Below are positions 1 through 9,262 of a stretch of DNA of 25,322 bases, piece by piece. Position 1 is the first letter of the stretch. The number at the start of each line of letters is the position of its first letter. The DNA comes from Obelidium mucronatum. Its lineage: Eukaryota > Chytridiomycota > Chytridiomycetes > Chytridiales > Chytriomycetaceae. The notes under the pieces are model-generated. The model was not told where the DNA came from. It saw only the letters and a list, made by a program, of their open reading frames with translations, and did not search any database. Both the position numbers and the translations under genes were made by a program. The DNA lies in the NCBI GenBank assembly GCA_025765595.1, contig JAIVFH010000351.1, forward strand, positions 1-25,322, in the 5' to 3' direction.

Positions 1-462
1 TTCCTTGAGTCGCACATCAAGTGCAGCTTCGTTTTGCTGGTGGATTCAAAGGCGATCCAACGCCCGTACTATCAGCGAAATCGAACCTTCAAAAAGCGAT
101 CGAGAAATTGCAAGTTCTGAAAGCAACCATTTCAGTATATCCCAACAAGGGAATTATATCTCTCATCAGCACAACCATTTCAGTATATCCCAACAAGGGA
201 ATTATATCTCTCATCAGCACAAACTCAAATTCGTCAAAAGATGGATACCCCGAATCGCAATATCGGTGTCGAATTGACCCGAAAACTATTGAATGCTCTA
301 TCGAAGCCGAGAATCCATATTGAAATGTGCTCTCAAGGGGTGGGTGCTGTAGGTGTGAGTGTTGTGGTAAATGAAGATCAGGTGTATGAAGGAGTGCGAG
401 CTGTGCATGAAGCTGTTTATTGTGGGAATAGAAGTTTTTTATTAAATAATAATGGATTCTAA
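1..462 (+). pseudogene. Aspartate kinase C-terminal ACT region, frame-disrupted (partial)
   Basis: Aspartate kinase phosphorylates aspartate in the first step of threonine/methionine synthesis, and its C-terminal ACT domains sense the end product. Only the last part lies in the window. The stretch at about 24-219 (frame 3) reads as a helix plus strand ending in KGIISLIS, the counterpart of the family's KxxIVSLVG strand. The stretch from about 223 to 462 (frame 1) contains IHIEMCSQGVGAVGVSVVV, matching the family's INIEMISQGxxExNISxVI. Joining these two needs one base skipped near 219-240. Another frame change is needed near 20-30, where an LSRTS-like strand sits in frame 2. There is no GT-AG intron that would repair either. 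A perfect 48-bp tandem duplication also repeats 16 residues of the ACT domain. Either this is a decayed copy or the assembly is wrong here. The family call is firm; the pseudogene call is less so. Confidence 0.6.
124..219 (+). repeat. Two perfect 48-bp tandem copies inside the aspartate kinase sequence
   Basis: Copy 1 is 124-171 and copy 2 is 172-219, with no mismatch. Each begins CAACCATTTCAGTATATC. The 48-bp period is 16 codons, so the duplication keeps frame. It repeats the ACT-domain segment ending in KGIISLIS. Perfect identity points to a very recent duplication or an assembly artefact. Confidence 0.95.
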
Positions 463-578
463 GAAGTTTCATGTAGTACATACTTTTTGGAGCTTTTTGG
501 CATTTGTGACAATTCTTCACTGTCCAAAAGCAGAAAAATAAAATCAGTCAGGCAGTCAACGCCTCCAACAAGCTAAGA

Positions 579-1170
579 ATGGACGCCAACTACTTAAAGC
601 ACGCAGTCGGCCCCAGTCTGACTGCCGCAATTTCGTCGCTTCTCGCCCATCCACACCCAAACCAAATAAGTGATCCAATCCACCACGTTGCGCGACACCT
701 CCTCCATCAAGATCAAGTTCTAAACAACCAAATGGCGCAAAAAAAGAAACTTGGGAATATTCAATACATGATTGATGCTGAAAAGGCGCGTGTGAAACAT
801 ATCAATGATTGTAAAAAGGTGAGTCGCAAAATAACATTCAATTGAACCGCACGATGTTTCTTTATATTCTCTCTTTTTTGCTTAGAAAATAGGGATGCAG
901 CTGGAGGAAGGAATTGCGCGGATGGAGCAAAGGGCGTTGGATCGAAAGACGAAAGCTGAGAATGATGCAAAACAAGCGAGGGATGATGCCGAAGCTGTAG
1001 CGGCAGCAGAAGCTGCTGCTTCCACAACTGAAGCTGAAGTATCGATCGTGCAAGAAAAGTCAGAGATTGTTGCAGTTGAGCCAGTGCCTGCCGTTGAACC
1101 CAATGCATCAGAGGAAGGAAGCGGCAGTACGGCTGAAGCGGAGGAAAACGAAACACCCGATGATGAATAA
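579..1170 (+). CDS. Dpy-30-motif protein
   Basis: Two exons, 579-818 and 886-1170, joined by a 67-bp intron (GTGAGT...CTTAG, phase 0), give about 174 residues. Residues 4-45 read YLKHAVGPSLTAAISSLLAH, then NQISDPIHHVARHLLHQDQ. This is the two-helix Dpy-30 pattern (YLxxxVxPxLxxALxxLxxxRPxDPIxxLAxyLL). Dpy-30 motifs dimerise and dock onto amphipathic helices in histone methyltransferase complexes, and also in flagellar radial-spoke proteins and adenylate kinases. The remainder is a charged helix with many K, E, A and R, probably a coiled coil, and then an acidic tail rich in E, A, V and P. No kinase or other catalytic domain follows. A flagellar scaffold role is possible if the organism is zoosporic, but that is inference. 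The gene converges on the ankyrin gene, with 67 bp between the stop codons. Confidence 0.82.
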
Positions 1171-1237
1171 TGATCAAAATATTAACCAACCCTTCAATTC
1201 ATTATTATACACTCTTCATTTCAATTTAATATTAACT

Positions 1238-2032
1238 CTATTTAAATGCCGAATGTGACAGCAGCAGCCGTGCCACTTCAAAGTGTCCATTTGTTGTTGC
1301 CGAAATCACAGCTGCGCAATTCTGTGCTTTTGGATCCACCCTTGGATCTTGCAGCAACAGCTTGCATACTTCCAAGTGCCCGTTCTGCGCCGCCAGTCGA
1401 ATCGAGTAATTGTCATTAACTCCCGGATGCACCCTTTCGTCTGCCAAAAGCACCTTAATAACTTCAACGTGTCCGTTCTGACTTGCGATTCTTATAGCAG
1501 CACCGCCTCTCGCCAAAGGATTCACATTCGGGTCTTTGAGAAGCATAGAAACCATCTCAGCGTGACCCAACCGCGAAGCCCAAATAATCAGCCGATTATC
1601 TTGACTCGAAGTAACAAAGTGGCTCGACTCCCGCATCTTTGTCTTTATCAGACGTAAAGCTTGATGTCTTGGCAGGTTCCAGCGTTCAGGCCACATTAAA
1701 CTATTCACTTCGGGGTTCGCGACTGTCTTTGCTTGCGCCCAGTCGTTCGCACGGAGCATTTCTCCGTAGATGACTACTTTGTAGGTGAAGGGGAGGTTTG
1801 TCCAGCCTTCGTATTTGATGTTGGATGAGTCTAGAAACTCCCATAGATCCAAACCAGAGATTTTGTGCTGAGTTCGAAAGTGGCGTCTGGCAAAAGGGAT
1901 GCTGGCGAGAAGTGAGGGTGCTAGATGGTGTTTGGAGGCTAGGGCGAGGTGTATAAGGTTTCCGTCGACTGGAAGGTGGATGAGAGTCTCTTCTAGAGCA
2001 TCGAGAGTGAGACCAGAAGTCAAGCTAGTCAT
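1238..2032 (-). CDS. F-box-like/ankyrin repeat protein (264 aa)
   Basis: This is a single open exon starting with ATG at 2032. Residues about 8-50 form an F-box-like start (LDALEETLIHLPV...LALASKHHLAPSLL...FARRHF). The same start pattern occurs in the ankyrin genes at 12252, 13390 and 16459. A linker with conserved tryptophans (LWEFLDSSN, NSLMWPERWNLP) follows, and is shared with the gene at 16459-17385. Four ankyrin repeats occupy about 145-264, each with a helix such as GHVEVIKVLLADERVHP. F-box proteins recruit targets to SCF ubiquitin ligases and ankyrin repeats bind proteins, so substrate recognition is the likely role (inference). The transposon begins 92 bp upstream of its start codon and could have separated it from part of its promoter. 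Confidence 0.85.
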   Translation of the reverse strand: MTSLTSGLTLDALEETLIHLPVDGNLIHLALASKHHLAPSLLASIPFARRHFRTQHKISGLDLWEFLDSSNIKYEGWTNLPFTYKVVIYGEMLRANDWAQAKTVANPEVNSLMWPERWNLPRHQALRLIKTKMRESSHFVTSSQDNRLIIWASRLGHAEMVSMLLKDPNVNPLARGGAAIRIASQNGHVEVIKVLLADERVHPGVNDNYSIRLAAQNGHLEVCKLLLQDPRVDPKAQNCAAVISATTNGHFEVARLLLSHSAFK

Positions 2033-2124
2033 AGTGCGTCTGTACGTGTTTTTTTTGCTGTTATTTCAGCCTGATTTTGCTCCGATCTGCCAGTTTCTCG
2101 ACTTTTCGAAATCAAACCCTGCCA

Positions 2125-2149
2125 CACAGCAAATCTGCTCCGGAGAAAT
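2125..2149 (+). repeat. Left terminal inverted repeat
   Basis: 25 bp beginning CACAGCAAATCTGCTCC and ending GAGAAAT. It pairs with 8582-8606 with a single mismatch at base 18. A further shared block (TCTGAAGAAAA) follows in both ends at different offsets, so the left arm has about 10 extra bases relative to the right. Confidence 0.9.
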
Positions 2150-2427
2150 ACCGGAGAACTCTGAAGAAAATCCCAATTTTTCCCGAAGAATAACCTAAGA
2201 AATACCTCGTCGATTCTAGGGAAATTATGTGGAATTCTTCTTAAATTCTGTGCTATCTCGTAATTTCTTGGGGATTTCTCCGGATTGCCTGGAAATCTTT
2301 GGAGGAATTATGGAGAAAATATCGAGAAACTACCGAGTACATCCGTTAGACTTAATGTTTTATTTATCACACAGGCAACTCCAAATAAATGATAAGAATA
2401 ATTTTACACTCCAGGCGCCTACTCGCA

Positions 2428-4965
2428 CTACTCAAGATCAACAATACTCCTGCACCCACTTTCACTGGAATGTATCGTATCCGACTCTACTTTGTCGTCA
2501 CTAGCATCATCAATATCCAGCGTCTGTCTTACTTGGACAAGACCAATAGTTTTGCGCTTGCCTGCAACAATTTCTTTGGCAGCCTGAGATCGGCGGGTTT
2601 TTCTTGTCGTTGTCGAAGCCACATTGGAAGGCTCGGGTAAGTCTCTAGCAACCTGTTTGCGAGAGGCAGCGGCTTTCGTCACCTTCGCACGTTTTGGTTC
2701 TGTGACAGCATCTGCCACCGGAGCCTTGCCTTTCCGCTTAACAGGCAACACCACTGGGACACTTGCAACTGGTACATTGAAATCGTTAAAGAACTTCACG
2801 TGGTCGGCTCCAATTGGTTTAAAGGGCCAAGCAGCCCAAAACTCCACCACTGCGGACCTGTTTTACGAGACTTAGTGCGAAACTTTCGATTAGATAAAAC
2901 AACCTTTGAAACTGAACTCGAATCAGAGCATTCATGACAAGTCTCAGGGCCTTTAACTCTTCAACCGGAACAGAATAATTCACAAATGTGTCCTCACAGT
3001 CATCATCAGTGACTGGAAAATGGACAGAATCCCATTCTTGATTCATCCAAACGTATTGCAGCACGTGGTATGCGGATTGCAAAGCTGATGCACTCTCTGA
3101 CGATTGAAACGAATATGGAATAATTTTGAGGCGCTTCATGAGTTTGGAAAGCCAATCATTGGCAGACTGGTTGCTTCCGGAATTTAAGCCCGAGCATTCC
3201 GAAACCAGAAACCGAAGAATCTGAACACCCAGGTCGACATAGTTTTCAGAAAGTGCCAGAGTTGCGAAGACATCCTTCAAATCATTCGAAACAGCTCCAT
3301 GAGAGAAGTCGTCAGAGGAAACGAGCTGCTCAAGCCTGTTGCGCTTCTCGTTGAAACAAAACGGAGCAAGCAAGGACAACAAATTTGGGTAGAATTTGTT
3401 GTTTAATTCTTCGACATGTGTCTTGAACCCAAGGCGGCTGAGTCTGAGAGTGAAATGCATGCAGCACGGCTTGAAGGAGATGAGATGCTCCATATCAGTG
3501 AAAAACGACTATTGCATTTGGCTTCAGAATCAGAAAGGGCATTGGAAAAACACTGACCGTTCCAGAAACGACAGCCTTTTCAACTGCAGACAAGATAGCA
3601 AAGATTTCAGACGACTTAAATGAGTCGTTTTTGAGCTGTTGTATAAATTGGCTGACTGCTCCTGCAACCAACGGGGGTTCAAAAGGGTAGTTTGCTGTTT
3701 TCCACTTAAAGCTTTTGGGCTTGTCAGCCGAATGCGTTGATGGAGCAGCACTAGTAGCGGGCATTGGATTCGTTTCCAGGGCAGCAATAGCCGTTGGACC
3801 AGTTGAAGGTGTCGCTGCTGCTGTAAAATTTGTTGAAGCTGTGGTGGCAGTCGGCGTTGAAGAATGGAATGGAGTAGTTGCAGTTGGCGTTGAAACCGTT
3901 GTTGCAAGGATGGCAACCGTTGGATTGCTTGAAGTAGTTTCAATCACAGGAGTCTTTGTTTTGACAGCCTGTGATTTCTGTTTGGAAGCATTTCGTCTCT
4001 CGGTAATCACTGGGGAAAATGAGTTAAGAGAAGCGGATTGTAATTCAACATGAAATCACACACCTTTACGCACGGGAGCAACAACAGGCTTCACTTTACC
4101 GGTCCACGTCACCAATGTTGCCCACATCATTGAATCAAACGGTGTGGATGCAGGAAACATCGGATCCATTGATGCCATGGTTGTGAGCTCAAACAAATAT
4201 TGTACCACTTCGCTGTTTTCATCGAGTGCCTTGATTTGCGCCGCCAAGAGTGATGCTGCAATTGCTGTATTGGTCACCAACGAGCCTTCTGGATTCTTGT
4301 CATGATGGTTATTGAGGAGATCGATTGCAGCCTCGAAGTCGATTTCAGAAATCGTTTGCAGAAACAGTCCCCTTCCGTTGTTAAGTGTTGATGACATTGG
4401 AGCATTAGCTTGTTTTACACTGCGGTGAGTAGGTTCATTTTGAGAGTTCCAGGTTGACAGTAAAGCAGAGAGAGCAGTGCTCAAGACATTGCGTTTGTTG
4501 ATTTGTGTTGAAGGGGGGTTAACAGATGCCGTTACAGCAGCTGTAGGTTTAGGAGCAGATCGGTTGTTGCCTCGTAAATTTGCGGAAATTGGGACAAGAA
4601 CATCTGAAACACTACATAGACTGCTTAAGAAAAGGTCGGGGATCTAATAAACAAAAAGAATACCTCTTTCCTGCCATAAATGCCTTGTTGAAAATCCTCT
4701 GTTGATTGTCGTTCTCCAGGCGCTTGGTCAAAAATTCTGTCAATCTGGCATTCTCATGTTTTAATGCCGTGTTTTCTTCACGCAGCCGCTCAATTTCAAG
4801 TTGATTGTATGCTGGCTCCTCTTGAAACGGGTTGGGGCTGCTGGAGGCGGCTTGATCAAAAAACATGTGTTTTTTGCCTGCTTTTTTCGAGGGAAAAACG
4901 TGATCACAAATGAACTGTCCTTTCTCCACTAGTTGTGCTCCTTCAAATAGAATCAGCAACTTCAT
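2428..4965 (-). CDS. Transposon accessory protein, five exons, unknown family
   Basis: Five exons join with continuous frame: 4965-4664, 4620-4064, 4009-3558, 3508-2904 and 2857-2428. The introns are 43, 54, 49 and 46 bp, all GT-AG. The product is about 781 residues. Visible features are a coiled coil at about 55-90 (EIERLREENTALKHENARL) and a Thr/Ser/Ala/Pro-rich linker in exon 3. Exon 4 encodes a globular, Leu/Phe-rich region. The C-terminus is basic (VKRKGKAP, EPKRAKVTK) and resembles a nuclear localisation signal. I do not recognise a catalytic domain. By position it is comparable to the TnpA-type DNA-binding partner of plant CACTA elements, but that is inference. An ATG at 4866 is a second possible start. 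With the 4965 start, the first 56 bp of coding sequence overlap the transposase start on the other strand. Confidence 0.7.
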
Positions 4966-7900
4966 CAGACATATAAGTAGCGCAAAACACAGTCACGATA
5001 CTGTCCATGGTTGGGTTTGTCCCAATGGCGTCTGCAGCTTCCATTCTGAGAACCAACTCAGCCCAAAAGACATCATTGCACATCTACAAACTCATCAAAA
5101 GTCGCGAAAACGCTCCAGCCAGGGTTTTTTAATCTCTCCTACTCTCCCGAAATTGCAACGAATTCAGGACAATCTCGTTACCTCCAGAGCCAGCCAAGTA
5201 TTTCAAGCCTCAAGAACCGTAGGGCATTTAAATGAGGGCTTGGCAGAGTACCCTGGCAGCTTCAAGGAGTGTGAAAGTGTACCTAGCAGCTTTCAAGAAG
5301 CTCGAAAAGACTGTGTAAATAGCCAAGGATTGCAGGGAATCCGAACTGGAGGTGGACACAAGGATGGAGGTAGCGACAACGGCAGTAACAGTTGTGGCGG
5401 CAATGGTAGCAACATCGGGGGCTGCAGTAATGACAGCAACAATGGGTGCTGTGACGATGGGGGTAGCAACCATTGCAGCAACGGTGGGAGTAGCGTTGAT
5501 GGCAGCAATGGTGGGGCTAGCGACCATTGCAGCAACGGTGGGAGTAGCGCCAATGGTAGCAATGGTGGGGGTAGCGACCATGGGGGTAGCGACCATTGCA
5601 GCAACGGTGGGAGTAGCGTCAATGGTAGCAATGGTGGGGGTAGCGACCATGGGGGTAGCGACCATTGCAGAAACGGTGGGAGTAGCGTCAATGGTAGCAA
5701 TGGTGGGGGTAGCGACCATGGGGGTAGCGACCATTGTAGCAACGGTGGGAGTAGCGTCAATGGTAGCAATGGTGGGGGTAGCGACCATAGCAGCAACGGT
5801 GGGAGTAGCGTCAATGGCAGCATTGGTGGGGCTAACGCCCATGGCAGCAGCGGCGGGGCTGGCGACCATGGCAGCAATGGTGGGGCTAACGCCCATGGCA
5901 GCAGCGGTGGGGGCAGTGACGGTGTGGAATCTGATGCTGACTTAGATTCCACTGACTCTGAAAGCATCCATGACGCTTACAGTGACAATGACAATACGTT
6001 ACGTGAAGAAAGCGATGTGGATTCATTGGAGGAGGAAGATTCCAACACAGATACACCAAGAATGGAGGAGAAAGGTATATATGCGTTTATTGATGGCGTC
6101 AAGAACTTATGTTACATCCCTTATATTAGAATGGAGTAGTTTCAAAGCTATTCTGGAACAAATCGAGAGTGATGCTAAATTAAAGTTTGAGCTTGAATTG
6201 TACCTGTTTTGCATGAAGTTCAAGACTACCCATGCTGCATATAATGCCCTTGTGAATCTTCAAATTCCCGCAACTATCCCCGACTATAATAGACCTATAA
6301 CCATGAATCAGAATGCAGCAGCTCCAGCTCGTTTTCCAACGTTGGAGCGCCACATTCACAAACTCCTTCATTCCTTCTTGCCAATCCGAACTATCAACCT
6401 CCCTGTCTTGGGATCGATCCACAAAACGCCATATCTAAATATCTCGTCAGTGTGCTTTCTTTGGCTCATGTCCCCATTGATTCTAGCATCCATCAAACAC
6501 TCAGTCGAGAAGTACATTATCCCCCATCTTGACTTGGAAAACACTGAAGCCACACTGGCAACCCGAATCGAAACGCTGAAATCATTCCCTACAAAATATG
6601 GATTAAATCGAATTGAGCATTCAGTTGAGTTTCTGGCAATTCTGCAACGAACTGTGCCACTTTGGAAGCCAGCATTCAAAGCAAACTCCCTTAAATTGGC
6701 AGAAGAAAAACGCACTGTTATTTTCTTGCATTTAAGACTTTACAACGACGACTTCAGCTGGAAAGACAAGACAAAGGCCACCAAGGGTCAAACAATCATT
6801 GCCATAACTGCCGCTGAGATAAGCCGGGCTATTCGCGGTTCTCCATCTGCATTGGGAGTGATTCCTGTGATGCTGACTTCAGCGCAAGGTGTGAAAGAAA
6901 ACGGAATGGGTCCAATCTTCAATTGTTATACTGCCGAGTTGGAAGAGTTCAGCAAAGGGGTACATTTTACAATCAATGGCGCCAAATATCTTGTATTTGG
7001 TTTTATGTGGGACTTTCCTGGTGATTCTCCTGCTCGTGCACGAATGTATGGGTTTTCAATTTCGGTTGTTCATAGTTTTCCTTGCCTGTCATGCTTGACA
7101 CCGTTGAAGGAGTTTGCAGAAGCAGCAAGAGATGCAACCAACCTGGGAGAACCACGAACAGCAGCATACCACCAAACTCTACTGGCTGCAAATGGAACCG
7201 GTGCCCTTTCAGGATCCACGAAAACAGTAGCAAACACTTTGGGGATTGTCTCAGTTCCGGAAACAATCACTTGGCCTGGCCAAAACATACCAGAGTCAGA
7301 AAAGCTTGATTTGATGCACTCAGATCCCCTTGGAAGCCTTCAGAAAGATTTCCAGCGAGTTGCAAAACTCATCAAGTCCACCACTCTCTATTCTGACTTG
7401 AGTCGTGAATTTGCGCGGTACTGCAAGCGAAACAGAATTGCAGCAGAGTATGAATTCAAGGATGCGGCGACTCTGAAGGGCCTCAAGGCTTACGGCTTGA
7501 AAGAGTTTTTCCTTGTTTCTTGCCAATTGCTTCTCTTCCTGAAAGTCATTGATCAAACCAATGCAACACTATCTCGAGAATTTCACTATTATTGTATACG
7601 AATTCGGATTTTCAACCTTATGTGTCTCCACACACTCTCAGTTTGCCAATTCGATGAACTTGGCAAGTTGATAGAAACAATTCTCAAGTTTTACGGTTCT
7701 GATCACCCTGATTCTATTACATTCAATGTGCATTTATTGCATCACGTCATTCCTTCTATCATCAACTACGGTATTCCACGTGAGCATTGGTGCTTTGTAT
7801 ATGAGCACTTAATCAAGTTCTTGAAGTCTTATTATGCCAACACAAACAATCGTGGGGTATCGTTTGGAGTTTTTCGACGCCATGTGGCTGTTATGTTTAT

Positions 7901-8441
7901 TGAGCTCATGAAACAAGTCCAAGGGAGTCCCCATTCTTGTCCAGAGCAGTTAAGTGCGGGAGTGAACTGGGCTCAATAGAATTGAAATAACATTTAGTGC
8001 AATAGATACGTGAAACCTGTTTCAGACAAGGCAGTGGATACTCAAGGACACCGTTTGATTGATGTTGAAACATTGCAGGTGTTCAAGAATACAATGTATA
8101 CTTTCAGTTCTGGTACCGCCACTTTAAACTGGCAGACGCTGAAATTCGACGATTGCATGCTTGTTCAAGTTAATGGAGAGCGAGAATTCGGAGTGTTTTT
8201 TGCCTTGACAAGTCTTGCATGTGGTGAAGAATGCAATATCTTGGTGTACCGCCGCCCCCTACAAGAATTGGAACAGACTATGAAGCAGGATGGTTGCTTG
8301 CAATGGCTGACGTACTCATTGCAACTGAGTGAGACGTTGTTTTATTGTGATGCACATGAAAGCTTTGTCAAACGGCTGAAAGTCTTGAAGGAAGACTCTT
8401 TTATGCTAGTAATTGATGAAGCTTCTGAGCTTTATGATTAA
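4910..8441 (+). CDS. CACTA-like (tnp2-type) transposase
   Basis: Exons 4910-6074, 6130-7948 and 8006-8441, with introns of 55 and 57 bp (GTATAT...ATTAG and GTTAAG...AATAG), give about 1139 residues. The N-terminus has two zinc-finger-like motifs: C3-x5-C9-x11-H21-x5-H27 and C37-x4-C42-x15-H58-x3-H62. A Gly/Ser/Asn-rich tandem repeat region (about 148-345) and an acidic stretch follow. The catalytic part fits the CACTA pattern. LYNDDF (Asp595/Asp596) resembles the family's YxDDF motif, and PGDSPA (Asp687) the GDxPA motif. FVYEHLIKFLKS (Glu947) resembles the C-terminal FERxxxxLKS motif. These are the candidate DDE residues. It would cut and join the element's ends in the nucleus. The frame is intact throughout, so the enzyme may be active. 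Assigning it to a named fungal subfamily needs a profile search. Confidence 0.82.
5464..5830 (+). repeat. Coding minisatellite in the transposase, 54- and 69-bp units
   Basis: Units begin TAGCGACCAT or TAGCAACCAT at about 5464, 5518, 5572, 5641, 5710 and 5779. The first two and the last are 54 bp; the three in the middle are 69 bp. The longer form carries an extra TAGCGACCATGGGGG (GSDHG). All lengths are multiples of three, so the protein gains or loses 18- or 23-residue units of Gly, Ser, Asn and His without a frameshift. Degenerate units continue to about 5920. Confidence 0.9.
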
Positions 8442-8581
8442 TAAATTGGTATAAAAGTATACAACACTTCATTCAACACTGTAACTATGTGCCACCATGG
8501 TGAAGATCCAGTTTGGGGAAATACTTGGGCATTCCAGAGATTTTCTCGGGATTTCTCTGGTTTCCCCGTTTTTTCTTCAGA

Positions 8582-8606
8582 ATTTCTCGGGAGCAGATTT
8601 GCTGTG
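8582..8606 (-). repeat. Right terminal inverted repeat
   Basis: Read on the minus strand from 8606, this is CACAGCAAATCTGCTCC, then CGAGAAAT, the partner of 2125-2149. The sequence just inside it contains more TTTCTC-type motifs, for example near 8540, 8550 and 8583. It lies 141 bp downstream of the transposase stop codon. Confidence 0.9.
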
Positions 8607-9262
8607 CAGAAAAATTTAATTTTTTTGGTATTACATCATTCATGTTTCACGACAAACGCCCGCAGTCTGCTGCCTATTGATTTCTTAAATATGTCGGATC
8701 GATGCATTGGTGATTAAAGTGTGCGAAATGAGTGCCAAGAGCTACCTTTAGAGACTTTGTCACACCCACCTTACTAAGGTTCAAATCACATAAAGTCGGG
8801 TACTTTCTTTACAAATCAGGCACAAATCAGGAATCTTCTTGCTGGAATGTTTGCATAACCGGTATTTTGGATGCCCATGAGATCGCTTTTTTGTAGAGCG
8901 AACGATGGAATATAGTTTGTGGAGATGTTATCACCATTGGTTGAAGCAGTTAAGCGTTTGCTGCGCGATCCCCGAATTGTGCTGAGTTGGAGACAAAGGC
9001 TTCGGTAAAGATATTGGACAAGCGACTTCATTACTGACTTAGTAACTATTTGCCTCGATATCACTCCTTACAATATTAGACATAATGTGGATTTCTGTGT
9101 GCCCCAACGAAAAGACAGAAAAAAGTTTAGATGATGAATAGAAATACTGCTGAGCATCTGGTGCGTGATTTTGTGTTGGAATACTTCTCTTATATTTTGA
9201 ATAGATTTGTGCCAAGCAGGTTTTTGAGTTGTTTATCCAAACTTTATATTTTACTGGCAAAA
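8607..9262. other. Gene-poor spacer between the transposon and lipoxygenase
   Basis: This stretch of 656 bp has no intact gene. It holds the ankyrin relic at 8940-9062 and otherwise AT-rich sequence with many stops. I see no tRNA or other RNA gene in it. Confidence 0.6.
8940..9062 (+). pseudogene. Decayed ankyrin-family gene fragment
   Basis: The frame from 8940 reads VEAVKRLLRDPRIVLSWRQR, then LR, a TAA stop at 9006-9008, then RYWTSDFITDLVTICLDI. This aligns with the C-terminus of the ankyrin gene at 12252-13300 (HEVVDLLLGDPRVVLGWKQR, then FWYRFWATVG and so on). The stop falls where the intact gene has a Trp codon. Upstream homology is lost within a few codons. It is a relic of a paralogue, lying about 330 bp beyond the transposon's right end. 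Confidence 0.7.

Larger units (their letters stand above)
2125..8606 (+). mobile_element. CACTA-like DNA transposon, 6.48 kb, with two divergent genes
   Basis: The ends are inverted repeats: the left end (2125) and the reverse complement of the right end (8606) both begin CACAGCAAATCTGCTCC. They match at 24 of 25 positions. The CAC start and the tnp2-like transposase inside point to the CACTA/CMC group of cut-and-paste elements. Both subterminal regions (about 2140-2340 and 8510-8600) are crowded with short GAGAAAT/ATTTCTC motifs in both orientations, as expected for binding sites of an element-encoded protein. Inside are a plus-strand transposase (4910-8441) and a minus-strand accessory gene (4965-2428). 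Both keep their reading frames through plausible introns, so the copy may be autonomous. The flanks share only CA on each side (2123-2124 and 8607-8608), so the target duplication is either 2 bp or cannot be recognised. Confidence 0.85.

Noticed and set aside
124..219. CRISPR-like repeat
   Set aside because: Only two copies are present, directly adjacent with no spacer, and they lie within coding sequence of a eukaryote.
761..1189. Minus-strand open frame of 142 residues
   Set aside because: It is antisense to the Dpy-30 gene, with Gln/Leu-rich low-complexity translation and no family resemblance.
5228..5967. Long open frames on both strands over the repeat region (minus-strand frames of over 220 residues, plus-strand frame of 197)
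   Set aside because: The repeat unit contains no stop in several frames, so open frames appear on both strands. Only the frame that continues into the zinc fingers and the acidic stretch is supported.
2125..8606. LTR retrotransposon
   Set aside because: The ends are inverted, not direct, repeats, and no reverse transcriptase or integrase motifs are present.
2115..8612. A longer target-site duplication flanking the transposon
   Set aside because: The flanks CTGCCA and CAGAAA share only CA. No 3-bp or 8-bp duplication can be made at the most likely ends.
8487..8717. Small plus-strand open frame at the transposon's right end
   Set aside because: It runs across the terminal inverted repeat and out into the flank, so it cannot be an element gene, and it matches no family.
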